In this document: in pieces, positions 1 through 10,503 of the stretch | Numbering within the stretch: position 1 is the stretch's first letter | How the letters are laid out: each line of letters begins with the position of its first letter | Assembly (NCBI GenBank): GCA_015698045.1 | Contig: BLAL01000059.1 | Coordinates: 873,001-937,000 of the forward strand | Origin: Rhizophagus clarus | Lineage: Eukaryota > Glomeromycota > Glomeromycetes > Glomerales > Glomeraceae | DNA length: 64,000 nucleotides | Reading direction: 5' to 3' | Notes under the pieces: model-generated | The model's input: only the letters and a program-made list of their open reading frames with translations | Database searches by the model: none | Told to the model about the DNA's origin: nothing | Position numbers and translations under genes: made by a program

Positions 1-349
1 ATATTTACCATCGACTCGGAATATATATATCATGTTTATAATCGTTGACGTGTAATATTAATACATTATATATGTTATCAGGTATAATATGATAGATCTT
101 TAGTTGGTGATTGTAATGCTACACGAACCGATTATTAAAAATGATATTGCACGCATTTCAAATTTCTATGATGATGTATCAATTGTATCATGAGTCACTT
201 TGCTACGTTTTCTTAGTAATTCCTAATATTATAATAGAAATTTCTTTTCCTTACATAAATCAAACATTGTTTATGAATAAACCATCAATATTGGCACGAT
301 TCTAACTTAATTTATTAAATCTCTGCTTATTTTAATTATGTTGATTTAG

Positions 350-558
350 ACTGTTGGAATTCATATTTTGGTCCTTTCGCAGGAAGGGCATTTATGCTAA
401 TGCATAATGAATCATTAAATGCAAACGATGCTAAATTTTTTGAGTTAACGTCAGTCAATGGAATAAGTGAAAAATGTGGTCGTATTTTAATATCTAAGAG
501 GCCATTTAAAGATTTAGAGATTGTCACCAGAAAACTAAAATTCCTAGAAATATTTTGA
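350..558 (+). CDS. Candidate 3'-terminal exon of an unidentified gene
   Basis: An open frame of 68 codons follows a good acceptor (ttgatttag, ends 349) and closes with TGA at 556-558. The frame opens in phase 2 (AC then TGT TGG). The peptide begins CWNSYFGPFAGRAFMLMHN and continues with a charged, ordinary globular composition (NDAKFF, EKCGRILISKRPFKDLEIV). Codon use is like the good genes of the window. The minus strand of the same stretch is also open, but its peptide looks less natural. I do not recognise the family. A short methionine-started frame at 117-194 could be part of an upstream exon, but I could not join the two. It may be the end of a gene mostly outside the window, or a fragment. 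Confidence 0.35.
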
Positions 559-897
559 ATAAGTTACAGTTCAAATGATATATGACTAATGGATTTATTG
601 TAATTTTTTTTTTTTTTTGAATTATTTCCAAATGTCTTTTTTATTTTAGAATAAAATAAACCCCAAATGCTATCAAAATTATTAATAAATATAAATAACA
701 CGATTTTTATAATCGGTTAAAATATTTTTAACTAATGATTATATTTGAAAATATGAAAGTCTATTCGTTTTAAGAAGGTTAAGTTTTAGAGGTTACAGGC
801 ATGTAATGATTTAAAAGAGCGTGGAATTCCACATCAAGGCAGAATTTTGTTACCTTGGGCTTGATACACTAATTAGATTATACCATTATTTCTCAGT

Positions 898-1080
898 AAT
901 GTTCCGGGCGAACCTATTTTGCGATTGGCGAAACATTTCGCCTACTTTGGGTTCAGTTTCGCCTATTTCGAAACCGCTGAAACTTGGCGAAATTTCCAAA
1001 ATTTGCGAAATTTGACAAAACTTCGAAACTTAGCAAAGCTAAAATTGTCGCGTGTATCCTCTTGCTGAATTACGGAACAT
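898..1080. repeat. GCGAAA-rich repeat with short inverted ends
   Basis: The stretch iterates TTCGCC / GGCGAAA / TTTCGAA words in both orientations and is bounded by ATGTTCCG at the left and its exact reverse complement CGGAACAT at the right. It resembles the short foldback elements found elsewhere in the window. No clear target-site duplication was found. Confidence 0.45.
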
Positions 1081-3582
1081 ACTATGCCTTGTGAAAGTAA
1101 GAAATGTTAAGCAGAAGATTTGTTCTATTTTTGTAATCTTCCATTTCTTGTGTTTTCGTTTGTTTGTAAGTGTAAATTATAATGTGATTGTTAACAAATT
1201 AGTACTTTAAACGATCAAAAGATAAAGTCCACGGGAATTACACTCCTAAAGTAGAACTTTGAAGAAAAAGTAAAAAAAAAAAAAAAAAATTTATGAAATT
1301 AAAAATTTACATAAAAAATTCTCATTAGTAAAAAAGATGAATTACTGTTCAGCCGTATATTTTTTTTAAAAAAGACGTTTTATTAAGAAAATAGATAATT
1401 ATTTTCATTTGAAACAATGTTAGCTTGTGAAAGAAAGGTTGTTCTTTTATCATTAAATTTCTTGAAAGGAATGAATCGATATAACTATAGAATTATTTTC
1501 TTGCGAAATTAAAGGCTTAAAATGTTATTTTTCTTAATACACTGATTGAGCCATATCCTTTATTTCTCAGCTCAGCCCTAATAAGGCTGAAGTCAAAAAC
1601 TCGAGAGGGTCCCTGATATTGATATATTAACGTCGAGTTAATCATCTCTTACGAATTACAATTTAGCATGGCGCAATGCAGAAAAAAATGTGGTAAAAAT
1701 ATATTTGCACACTTTCTTTATTTTACCATTTACAATTTAATATCAATTGATCAAAATCTCATGTTAATTAGTGGCTTGCCCTTTAACATAACGTAATATA
1801 GTTTCTTGTACGACTCTTTCACTTCGCCTCATAAATGTTGGTATAGAAAATTTCCTATACAAATATTTGGAGGCAAGAAAATTTCTTTAAACAAATTAAC
1901 AAAACACGACGAACTAAAAGTTATGCTTATTTAACATACACAGAATCAAATCACGCGATTAAAATCCTTATTTTTGATTTTCGCCTTTACTGTTGTTTTA
2001 GCAAGTAAAAATCAGTGGATTTTCTCTTTTTTATAATAACATTATTAATTATTGAATTTTTTTTTATAACAATCTAATCATTAATGACTCAAACGCAGAA
2101 TCACAAGTATTTAAACGTGACGCGGAATCGCAGGGGAAGTCATTTTGATAAGCGTGATGCCAAAAGAATGTTGATTTTGTTGTTTTTTATTAAAATAAGC
2201 ACTTGCGTAAAATTTGAATAAAGTAAATGAATATTTTGAACACTTCAAATAAATATGAATTCAACATTTCAAATAAATATAATTTAACGAGAAACGTATA
2301 AAATAATTTTTAAATCACTTTGTTGTACTTCTACCACTACTACAAAAATGTGTCTAAAATCATCAGAATTATGCATACATCGATAGATTCAATTATTCCA
2401 CCAGTATAAAATTCATCGGTGTATAAGTCATGCACAATGAGTTAAGATGCTCTGGAATTGCGGTTCAAAATAATTATTGACATCGAAATCTCGCATTAAT
2501 TTAAAGTATCTCTGCTTTTCAATTGGAAATTTTAACAATAGGGAAAATACTCTTGTACGCCTCTTTATTTCTCTTTCATGGATAATAATGAACTAATATA
2601 GTATAATCATGAAGTAATTTGAAATAAGTATTACTATAGGAAAAAATTTCTTATAGCGAAGTATAGGACTTTCTTGTACAGTGGTCATATTCCCGAATTA
2701 TTTCTTTCTTATTGTCCGAAGCGGTGATCATACATAAATTTGTATCATTCCTTCTGTACTTTCCTTTTTTTTGGATAATGATCTCACTGCTTAAACATCC
2801 TACCTTTGCTAAATATATAATTAAGATTTATAACACTATTTTTTTTTAAAAAAAATTCTTGTTTTATAAGTAATACAAGAATTTTAACTGTACTTCCCAT
2901 TTCAATTATAGTAGTTATTTAAGCAGATTGCATAATGGAAATATCAGGCGACGGACTTCGGATGAAGGTATTATTATAATAATAGCCATGAAAAACAAAC
3001 AAATACGCCTCAGTAACGTCTTGCGCAAAAAAAAGATAGTATAAACTATTTTTTGTTTATGTCACATGAATTTTCGACTGAATATAATAATAGAAATCAA
3101 TTTGTACGAAAAAAAAAATTTAGACTCTAATCGTATTGGGGAAAAAGGATAACAGTTAGTGTTTTTACCATAAACGATAATAAATATCTAAATTTGATTA
3201 GGCCAGAAATTTTTACTAACATTTTTCAAGTAGGCTTAGACTTTCCCCTTGTACATAAAAGATAAGATCGTTTTTAATTTTAGAATTTTTCATTTGGTAT
3301 ATCACATTATTTGTTAAAAGTCTAATTATTATTTTTAAAATCATTTTTTCCGTAAACAAATTAACAAAAAACGTTTAATTTTAACATTAATCTAAATTAG
3401 GAAATTTATTTTTGAATTCCGGTTCAGGATTTCATAAAGGATCTTCAAAAGTTAATTTTCAATATTTTCAATCGATTCGCTTGCAACATAAAAAAAAGTA
3501 TAAATATGACCCTGAATGAACCCGATGAATTTGCAATTTTTTAAAACATTCTTATTTAGAATAATCATATATCTCTTTTATC
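1081..3582. other. Gene-free A+T-rich stretch
   Basis: No frame with convincing coding character on either strand. It holds homopolymer runs and a T/A tract near 2840-2856. Confidence 0.5.
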
Positions 3583-3599
3583 TTTTTTTTAAAAAAAAA
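3583..3599 (+). promoter_or_regulatory. T8A9 tract upstream of the DUF2235 gene
   Basis: A run of T followed directly by a run of A ends 22 bases before the ATG at 3622. Similar T(n)A(n) junctions lie 42-79 bases before the ATGs of the antiporter and of two membrane-protein genes. It probably marks the core promoter or transcription start; this is inference from recurrence. Confidence 0.4.
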
Positions 3600-3621
3600 C
3601 AATCATCAAGAATTTTAAAAA

Positions 3622-4782
3622 ATGGGTAAAAACATCGTCGTATTATGTGATGGTACTTGGGATGATCCTAATTCCAAATCCAACGTTTATTTATTATATA
3701 AAGAACTAGTTGAGCGAGATTATCAACAACATGTTGCGTATATGGACGGAATTGGAATTGGAGAATTAACCTTGAATTATATCTTAGATGGAGCTGTAGC
3801 TCTAAGTCTTGATAAAAAAATCAAAGAAGGCTACAAATATATAATTTCTCATTATAATCCTGGTGATGATATATGGCTTTTTGGTTTTAGTCGTGGTGCT
3901 TACACTGTAAGATGTATTGCTGGAATGATACATAATTGTGGAATATTGAAACTTGATCGAAATATTACATCTGATCAAATTGACAAACGTATTGATCTTG
4001 CTTATGAAATTTACCGTAATAGAGACATGATTTATCGCCCGGAAAGAAATGGTTCTGAGGATTTTAAAAAATCGTTCAGTTATCCTGATTCTGAAAAACC
4101 TATTATAAAATTTCTTGGACTTTGGGATACTGTTGGTGCTCATGGTATACCAGGTTATATAATAGGAGAAGGTTTTAAATATTTAGAATTATATGATCAG
4201 ATCGTACCTAATATAGTTAATTTCGCATGTCAAGCTTTAGCCATTCATGAAAGAATTTCTTTCTTTGAACCTTGTCATATACTTCCAGACAGTTCTGGTA
4301 CGGTTACTATCAAAGAGACTTGGTTTCCGGGTGTACATAGCGAAATAGGAGGAGGAATAAAAGGTAATGAAAGAATATCCAATGCAACCCTTTTGTGGGT
4401 AATAGAAAATATCGTACAAGTTGGAGGTTTATTAATGCTAGATGATATTGAGAGTTATCGTACTCGTTTCTCTCCAGATTCCGGTCCTTCTTGGAACATA
4501 ATAAATCTATTATTTGATCGTAAAAGTGCCCTTGTTCCAAGGTTCATGCTTAAGGATAGAGTTATTCCATTAGAATTAGATCCTAGTCAAAAATTTTTAA
4601 AAGAAAATCATCTTTATAGAGACGGTGATTGGCTCCTTCCATTTGGTACTAGGTCTCATTTGAGTGTTCAATATGCTTCAAGTACATATGAAGAGTTACG
4701 TAAAGTTATGGAAACGAGGGGAATTAGATTAAATAACAATGTAATATACGATAAGGAAATAAATGAGAGGGCTCGTTTATAA
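3622..4782 (+). CDS. DUF2235 / Tle1-like alpha-beta hydrolase
   Basis: Intronless gene of 386 residues with the signatures of the DUF2235 family, whose best-known members are type VI secretion phospholipases; fungi carry many cytosolic paralogues. The start LCDGTWD (8-14) is the usual N-terminal strand and loop. GFSRGAYTVR (88-97) is the nucleophile elbow with Ser90. GLWDTVGAHG (166-175) and WFPGVHSEIGGG (234-245) are the other two blocks and probably supply the acid and His239 of the triad. QALAIHER (204-211) corresponds to the family's ALAIDER block with one substitution. There is no signal peptide, so it is likely cytosolic. The ATG is the first in frame and has A at -3. The substrate is unknown; a lipid ester is the family expectation. 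The frame is intact and the length usual. Confidence 0.9.
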   Translation: MGKNIVVLCDGTWDDPNSKSNVYLLYKELVERDYQQHVAYMDGIGIGELTLNYILDGAVALSLDKKIKEGYKYIISHYNPGDDIWLFGFSRGAYTVRCIAGMIHNCGILKLDRNITSDQIDKRIDLAYEIYRNRDMIYRPERNGSEDFKKSFSYPDSEKPIIKFLGLWDTVGAHGIPGYIIGEGFKYLELYDQIVPNIVNFACQALAIHERISFFEPCHILPDSSGTVTIKETWFPGVHSEIGGGIKGNERISNATLLWVIENIVQVGGLLMLDDIESYRTRFSPDSGPSWNIINLLFDRKSALVPRFMLKDRVIPLELDPSQKFLKENHLYRDGDWLLPFGTRSHLSVQYASSTYEELRKVMETRGIRLNNNVIYDKEINERARL

Positions 4783-6256
4783 TATATATCACATACATAT
4801 AATAAATATTTAGACAATTTTCATATCTCAAATATATAGATTTTTTTTAGTATAGATCATTCAATAAAAGTAATAAAATTTCTATTAAAAACGATTATCT
4901 GTTGATTAACTTTTTTTCCGATATTTGTTACGTATTTTTGTGATTGCAAAAATCAAACGGCATAAATTAAACCACTACCAGCATTAACGTTAACATCGAC
5001 TGCGGATATCGATAAATTATTAATCAGTCTGCGGAATAAAAATTTCATTGATTTCAGATAACTCTATTTTCTAAAATAAATGGAACTTATCTTCGAATTT
5101 GCTAAGCTTCATGACCTTGTCCGTTAACATTTTTGGTCTCACGATAGATATAGTTGCTTGTAATACTTAGTTCGACTAGAAGAACTTCGTAATATATTGT
5201 GTTGATATAGCTGTAGCGTTCATATATGATTCAATAATTTATAACTCTAACAATCTACAAGATTACTAGCCAATAACGTTTGATTTTATTCACTATTATT
5301 TTTCTTTTCGCAAAGTAAGAAAATTCATGGTATTTTTTTTCTAAATTCATTGTCAATAAATCAAATTGAAGTATGATATTACGGCATACAACAACTAGAA
5401 ATAACTTTGTTCGATACATAGAACAACTCAAGTCAATTTGATTATATCAATAATTTGAGAATATTCCCAAGGAACTGTATTTTTTTGGACAAAATATTTA
5501 TTGACATGAAAACAGCTAAGTGCTAATCTAAATAGGTTGGGTATGTGCGGTAAGTATTTAATTTGACATAATGTTGCCATATATCCATGTAATTGATATT
5601 TGATTTGTCCTTGAATCATGTCCCAATTTAGAAAGTAGAGTTGCAAGTCTTCTTTTCGTAGAAATTCCATAAAAGTACACATATTATATATTTAATCACC
5701 GCCAACATATAGATACGTTTCAGTTGTTACGTGACCATTGACTGGCATAGAAGTTATATATTTTTTTGACGAGTAAAACATTGTAACAGAGGAGAATAGG
5801 AATGATGGTATACTGTATGTGAAAAAATAGAATAACACACAAGCTGCAAGTACGCATTACATCATCAATACTTGTTGATCAACACCGGTTTGAATCTATA
5901 GTAAAAAAACATGAAAGCACAACCGATTCTCGATAAAGTAAATAAACCAATCTATCACATTACAATTGATGTACGACTATTATTTTCTGCAACGATTTTT
6001 TATTACGTATTCACATGTGTTAGAAGAATCAGACATCCCTTTGATATAGAGCGGTCTTTCCTGTATAATTTTAATATATATTAGGATATTAATAAAATCG
6101 TATTCGATTTGGTGCTCATGTAACTAATTCCGGTAATTACAATATATACGAATTTCTATAGTCATTTCATTTATGTATTTTCTTTTATTTGTCTAACATT
6201 ATAATATCAAAAAGGAAAACAAAATATAAATAAAATACTGAAAGCGAATATGAATT
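4783..6256. other. Intergenic region
   Basis: A+T-rich sequence between the hydrolase and the convergent kinase. Apart from the small ORF at 5428-5682 nothing coding is supported. Confidence 0.5.
5428..5682 (-). CDS. Small hypothetical ORF, 84 aa
   Basis: A methionine-started frame of 84 codons with reasonable codon use. The peptide is rich in aromatic residues and Leu (LQLYFLNWDMIQGQIKYQL), with no signal peptide or motif I recognise. It has no visible introns and no T/A promoter tract. It could be a real small gene, a single exon of a decayed gene or chance. No function is proposed. Confidence 0.25.
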   Translation of the reverse strand: MCTFMEFLRKEDLQLYFLNWDMIQGQIKYQLHGYMATLCQIKYLPHIPNLFRLALSCFHVNKYFVQKNTVPWEYSQIIDIIKLT

Positions 6257-7254
6257 CTAGTGATTCCTAATTTGGCACGACATATTATCGTTTTCTAATT
6301 CTTTTGTTATTTCACTTGATTCGGAACTAATAGTAGTATTATTTTTTTCAGAGCTAATGTTATTAAGAATAGAAACTACTTCGGAAATATCTGGTCTGTT
6401 ATCTGGTTCAAATTCCCAACATCCTATTTATATAATGTATAAAGATTAGATAACGTTTTGTTACGAAAATACATCGTTACTAAATTTATGCTTACTTTGA
6501 TAAAGCTTAACGTAGTCATCATTTGTAATTGGAATAGGAGTTTCTCTTTTACCATTAATAATGCGAATCTCTAAACCAGCATCTGTTTCAGATTCGAAAG
6601 GTGGTTTGCAACTTGTCAATTGCCAGAATAATACCGCTAAGCTATATATATCGGATTTTTTGGTTAAATCACACGAATGATCATTAAGGATTTTTGGATC
6701 CATGTAACGCATAACACCATATGGTTTTTCTTTTTTGTTGATAACCGATCCGTGTAGACGTGAACGTCCAAAATCTGCGATTTTTATAGCACATTGATGT
6801 ACTAAGATATTACCTGGATGCTAAATAAAAAAATATATATATTAAAAATTAATAAGATATAGAGCGAAATAACAAAATTTTAATACTTACAAGATCTCCA
6901 TGTATAATTTCATTATCGTGTAGACACAAAATCGCACTTGCGATTTCGTTAGCAAATTTCAATTGATCTTTCCATTTAAACGTTGTAGAATTGTTCCTTA
7001 AATACTTCCCCAATGTTCCACTATCCGCATATTCAAGGACTAACGAAAAATTTGATTCGCCTAAACAAAAGATGTAATATATTTAAGTATTTGCTTACAT
7101 AACCAATAAAGAACATGCCTGTCTGCCGAGTTTTGAAGCAACAATAATCTCAGAATCCCGATATTTTTCATTTACTACTTTACCTGTAAACTTTGTGACT
7201 CCACATAGTTTAATTATATTCGGATGAATATCAACATTTCCCATTAAAAAAATC
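6257..7254 (-). pseudogene. Protein kinase domain gene, 5'-truncated (N-lobe missing)
   Basis: Four exons on the minus strand read as one kinase catalytic domain: 7244-7184, 7060-6891, 6820-6496 and 6423-6257, about 240 residues. All junctions keep frame and use GTAAAG, GTAAGT or GTAAGC donors and TTTAG or AATAG acceptors. Motifs in order: HPNIIKLCGVT (alpha-C to beta-4), LVLEYADSGTLGKYL (hinge), IIHGDLHPGNILVH (catalytic loop, Asp76 and Asn81; Gly replaces Arg of HRD), KIADFGRSR (Asp93), RYMDPKIL (in place of APE), SDIYSLAVLFWQL, and RCWEFEPDNRPDI near the end. This is the style of the large kinase expansions of arbuscular mycorrhizal fungi. The glycine-rich loop and a VAxK lysine are not in this frame. 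A VTLK word lies just upstream (about 7285-7295) but one frame away, next to a run of seven T, which suggests a frameshift. Likely a recent pseudogene; a missed upstream exon is possible. Confidence 0.75.
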
Positions 7255-8986
7255 TAAAGAAATATACAATTTAAGTGTTACTAAGTCCAGATCCCATTTT
7301 CTGCATGTGTTCTTAAACTGCTATATTTGCACAAGGGAGAAATAATATATCCGGAAATTCCAAAAACGTTTTCTTCATGTTACATTAGTCATCTGAAATA
7401 TAGTATTCGGTGAATATCATTTTGCGCAGTAATGGGTGGTTAAGGGCTTTTACAAATAGAAAAACAAAATAGACTTTATCATTCAAAAATAGAACTGATT
7501 TATCTGTTTTTTATCTGTTTCCCAAAGCAAATTTGGTACCGAAAGTTAGCAAATAATTAATTCTCTTTTTAGTGTAGATATCCAGCGTACAATTGTATAC
7601 TGTACATCCTACAGCTACTGTATATGCTAAAGAATGTACTAATGAATAGTAGTATACTGTATTTGCATATAATATATGATCTGATTGGCAAACATTAAGG
7701 TGAAACGTACACTCTATGATCAATGTTGAGAACAACGAGAAGTATGATAAGCTAACCTTTGTTGGAATTTATTGTTACCTCAAGAACTGTTTCGTTTTTT
7801 GAAAGATACAATAAAGGATTTTTATTGAAGGGAACACACGGACGATAATGGTCGATATACTATTTCCGAAAAAATAGCATCAATTAGTAATGGTAGGAAA
7901 TGGAACACTTTATTATAAAAACTGAAAGGGAGGGATATGGACGAAACCTAAACTATTGGTATGAATTTTACAACAACAGGGTCTGTTGATTTATGTTTCC
8001 ATGACACTGAGACATGACCGAACTAAGGATCACATATACTAATATCTCTCGTTAAAATGGAGAAAAGGTATCTCACTTGACGATAAACGTTAGATAATAT
8101 TTGGTGGAATTCGTTTTTCATTGAATAAATCCTGGAAGTATCATACATTGACAAAAATATTAATTTATGTGGATGTTTTTTACTAAATACTTTCTGTACT
8201 TACACAAATATTTTATGTAGAAATATATTACAATAAAGATCACATACAGTGTAATATCCGTTCCATGGATCCCTTACCTAACTGTTTTACAAGAAATTGG
8301 AGTATTATTCATAATTATAAATTTATAAATATGGGGATCGTTGCGAGAAATGTTCTCGTAGTCGGAATCAAAAATCGTGTTAGACGGTATTATAAGAATG
8401 TTAATAATGGAATACAGGAATATAGGGAAGTCTCTGACTAAGATGATTAACAGAAAAAATAAAAATGAGTCACGTATGGAAAAGATAACGAAAATTGGAA
8501 AGAGTAACATTCCCGATGAAGATTTGTGATCATCAAAAATGCTTGGATTTTTATTCAGGGAGATACAGTAAATACGTGAAATATTTCGCTACTTATACAG
8601 GAAGTTTTGGATTAATTATAAACATATCCTGGTTGTGTCATTTGTTAAGTGATTGGCTTGGCTAATTTGGTCAGAGAATAGGATATAATCGAATTGGTAT
8701 TGATCATATAACACAAAAAATTCAATCACAGGTATGTACGAAGTTTGCTTTTTTTGTGGAACTGGTTTCGCCAACAAATATTTCATTCTCTTCAGTGTGC
8801 TACAGTTAATAGGACTACATTTCTATCGCTCATGACGCAGTAGCACATGTTACAGTCTCATTGCATGATTTTCGACGAAAATTTTTATTTTTTCGTTTCA
8901 TGACTGCAGAAAAATATGGATTGATGAAACGATATACCGAAAGAAGTGAAACTAATGAGATGGAAACAATGACATTAAATATTCTT
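7255..8986. other. Gene-free stretch
   Basis: Apart from the possible kinase N-lobe remnant near 7255-7400 I see no coding signal. Short open frames at 7511-7735 and 8274-8510 have unnatural compositions. Confidence 0.45.
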
Positions 8987-9217
8987 CTACTCGTTTTCAT
9001 CATGTAAGATCATTTTTTCCAATGCTCTTGATAATTCACTTTTGGAGTAATCATCTAGAGATTGTGGCGTTCCAAGGATAATGAAAACATGGTATAACCA
9101 ATACTGGTAGTTTTTCGCGATGTCTTCAAATTCGTGAAATGAATCCTTTGGGATTCCAGTTATGTTACAACAACTATGAGCGGCATTATCGTATTTAATG
9201 ACACCAGTCGATTCTTA
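8987..9217 (-). CDS. Candidate terminal exon of an LRR-type gene
   Basis: An open frame of about 75 codons on the minus strand ends with TAG at 8987-8989. It lacks a methionine start but follows an acceptor-like AATAAG near 9218. The peptide is natural in composition: it opens with STGVIKYDNAAHSCCNITG, has an aromatic core (YQYWLYHVF) and ends with a helical acidic tail (SKSELSRALEKMILHDENE). I do not recognise a domain. It lies 0.2 kb downstream, on the same strand, of a leucine-rich-repeat fragment and may be the end of that gene. Confidence 0.35.
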
Positions 9218-9389
9218 TTCAAGGTTAGTTTCAGAATATGCTAGTTATTTTTTATAATCAAAAAACAGCGAGTATTAGTTATTTTTAATACAGGAGTAGT
9301 ACATAAATAAAAATTCCTTTCGTCCTCTAATATTTGAAGAGCTTCAGGTGAAATGCAAGAGTTTTTCTTCTTCTCTCTCTTATCTTATG

Positions 9390-9590
9390 AACAATATTAT
9401 CCGTAATGACACAACTTGAAAGGTTAACGTATTGCAATCTATCAACAGAGTGCATAGCATACAGCGTCATCTTGTATATTCCCACAACCTGAAACATCTA
9501 TATACCGCAAGTCTGGGCATCTTTTGGCTATTTCAAACATGGCCCGAGAAGAGACGTTTGCGCGTAGATGAAATTTTTCAGCTTAAAGTC
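9390..9590 (-). pseudogene. Leucine-rich repeat (AMN1 / F-box-LRR type) fragment
   Basis: Two minus-strand frames carry cysteine-containing LRR units. The first reads MFEIAKRCPDLRYIDVSGC and then GNIQDDAV; the second, one frame away after a TGA near 9445, reads LQYVNLSSCVITDNI. The spacing LxYxxxSxC.xIxDxxI is the pattern of SCF-type LRR proteins, which recognise ubiquitination substrates. The break between the two units shows decay. A further open piece (SPEALQILEDERNFYL) follows in a third frame. The 5' part with an F-box was not found. Confidence 0.5.
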
Positions 9591-9872
9591 ATTGCAGTAG
9601 TTGCTTGCTACTAAATATATATGTAGTGCAGTAATAATAAGACTTAGTATCCATGATATTCGACATATCCGGAGGTTTGCCCCATGTATTTTTCTTTTTT
9701 TTTCTACACGTCACTATAATTTCTCCCAACTTAAGGTTTATAATCAAATGAATATACATGATAAGTGTAACTCCCCTATTGACTTTTAGAAATTTCTATT
9801 ATTATATTTGGCTAATAAAATTTTGAAAGTTTATTGCGGATTTTGTAAAGGCAAATTTTAAGGAGAGCCGTC

Positions 9873-10139
9873 CGAAATCCCGAAACTCAAAATCCCGACA
9901 CCTCAAAATCCCGACAGGTACAAAATCCCGACAGGTGCAAAATCCCGATAGATCATTAATATTTTTTATTAGCATAAGATAGGAGTTACTTAGGGTTAGT
10001 TTAGGGTTAAATAAGGCAAATGGAATTAATTTATTAATAAAAAAATTGTCAGAATTTTGTACCTGTCGGGATTTTGTACCTGTCGGGATTTTGAGTGTCG
10101 GGATTTTGAAGTGTTGGGATTTTGAGTTTCGGGATTTCG
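9873..10139. repeat. Foldback element with iterated TCGGGATTTTG arms (copy 1)
   Basis: The left arm (9873-9950) iterates CAAAATCCCGACA and the right arm (10047-10139) is its reverse complement, so the element folds into one long imperfect hairpin with a loop of about 95 bases. The loop contains TTAGGGTTAGTTTAGGGTTA, a degenerate telomere-like repeat. The outermost shared word is CGAAATCCCGAAACTCAAAA. No target-site duplication is evident. The second copy is at 20694-21210. Confidence 0.75.
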
Positions 10140-10309
10140 TACCTATGCAACTAGTTGTTTGAACAATGTTATGCGTAAATCTGAAGTTTTCCTTGCAACA
10201 AATTATGCTCTTGTTTATTTATTATATCATTTTATATCCTCATATCATCTTATTAAGTTTCTCTTTTCTATATTTTAGTTCAAATGATTTTTGTTAAAAG
10301 TATAGTATA

Positions 10310-10311
10310 TT

Positions 10312-10343
<32 letters not shown>
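10310..10343. promoter_or_regulatory. Long T(n)A(n) tract, orphan
   Basis: About 22 T followed by 12 A, the same structure seen before real genes here. Immediately downstream a frame stays open to 10503, but it has no ATG. It may mark a lost or very short transcript. Confidence 0.3.
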
Positions 10344-10345
<2 letters not shown>

Positions 10346-10503
10346 GATTTATACGTGAATAGTAAAGACAAGGTCTTGGCTTTCACTCTTACTCTTACTC
10401 TCTTGGACGAATATGACGAGAAGTTATTAAGTTGCAAGGGTCAGGCCCCGGATGTAGATCCGTTTGCCACATCTGCCGCACTAATTGTACAAAAAATAAC
10501 ATA
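10346..10503 (+). other. Unexplained open frame without ATG
   Basis: About 50 codons open after the T/A tract, containing LTLLDEYDEKLLSCKGQAPD and ending at TAA. It is more G+C-rich than its surroundings and looks like a fragment of a dispersed element. Not recognised. Confidence 0.2.

Noticed and set aside
6300-7250. Kinase gene read as fully functional
   Set aside because: The ATP-binding N-lobe is not in frame with the rest, so I list it as truncated.
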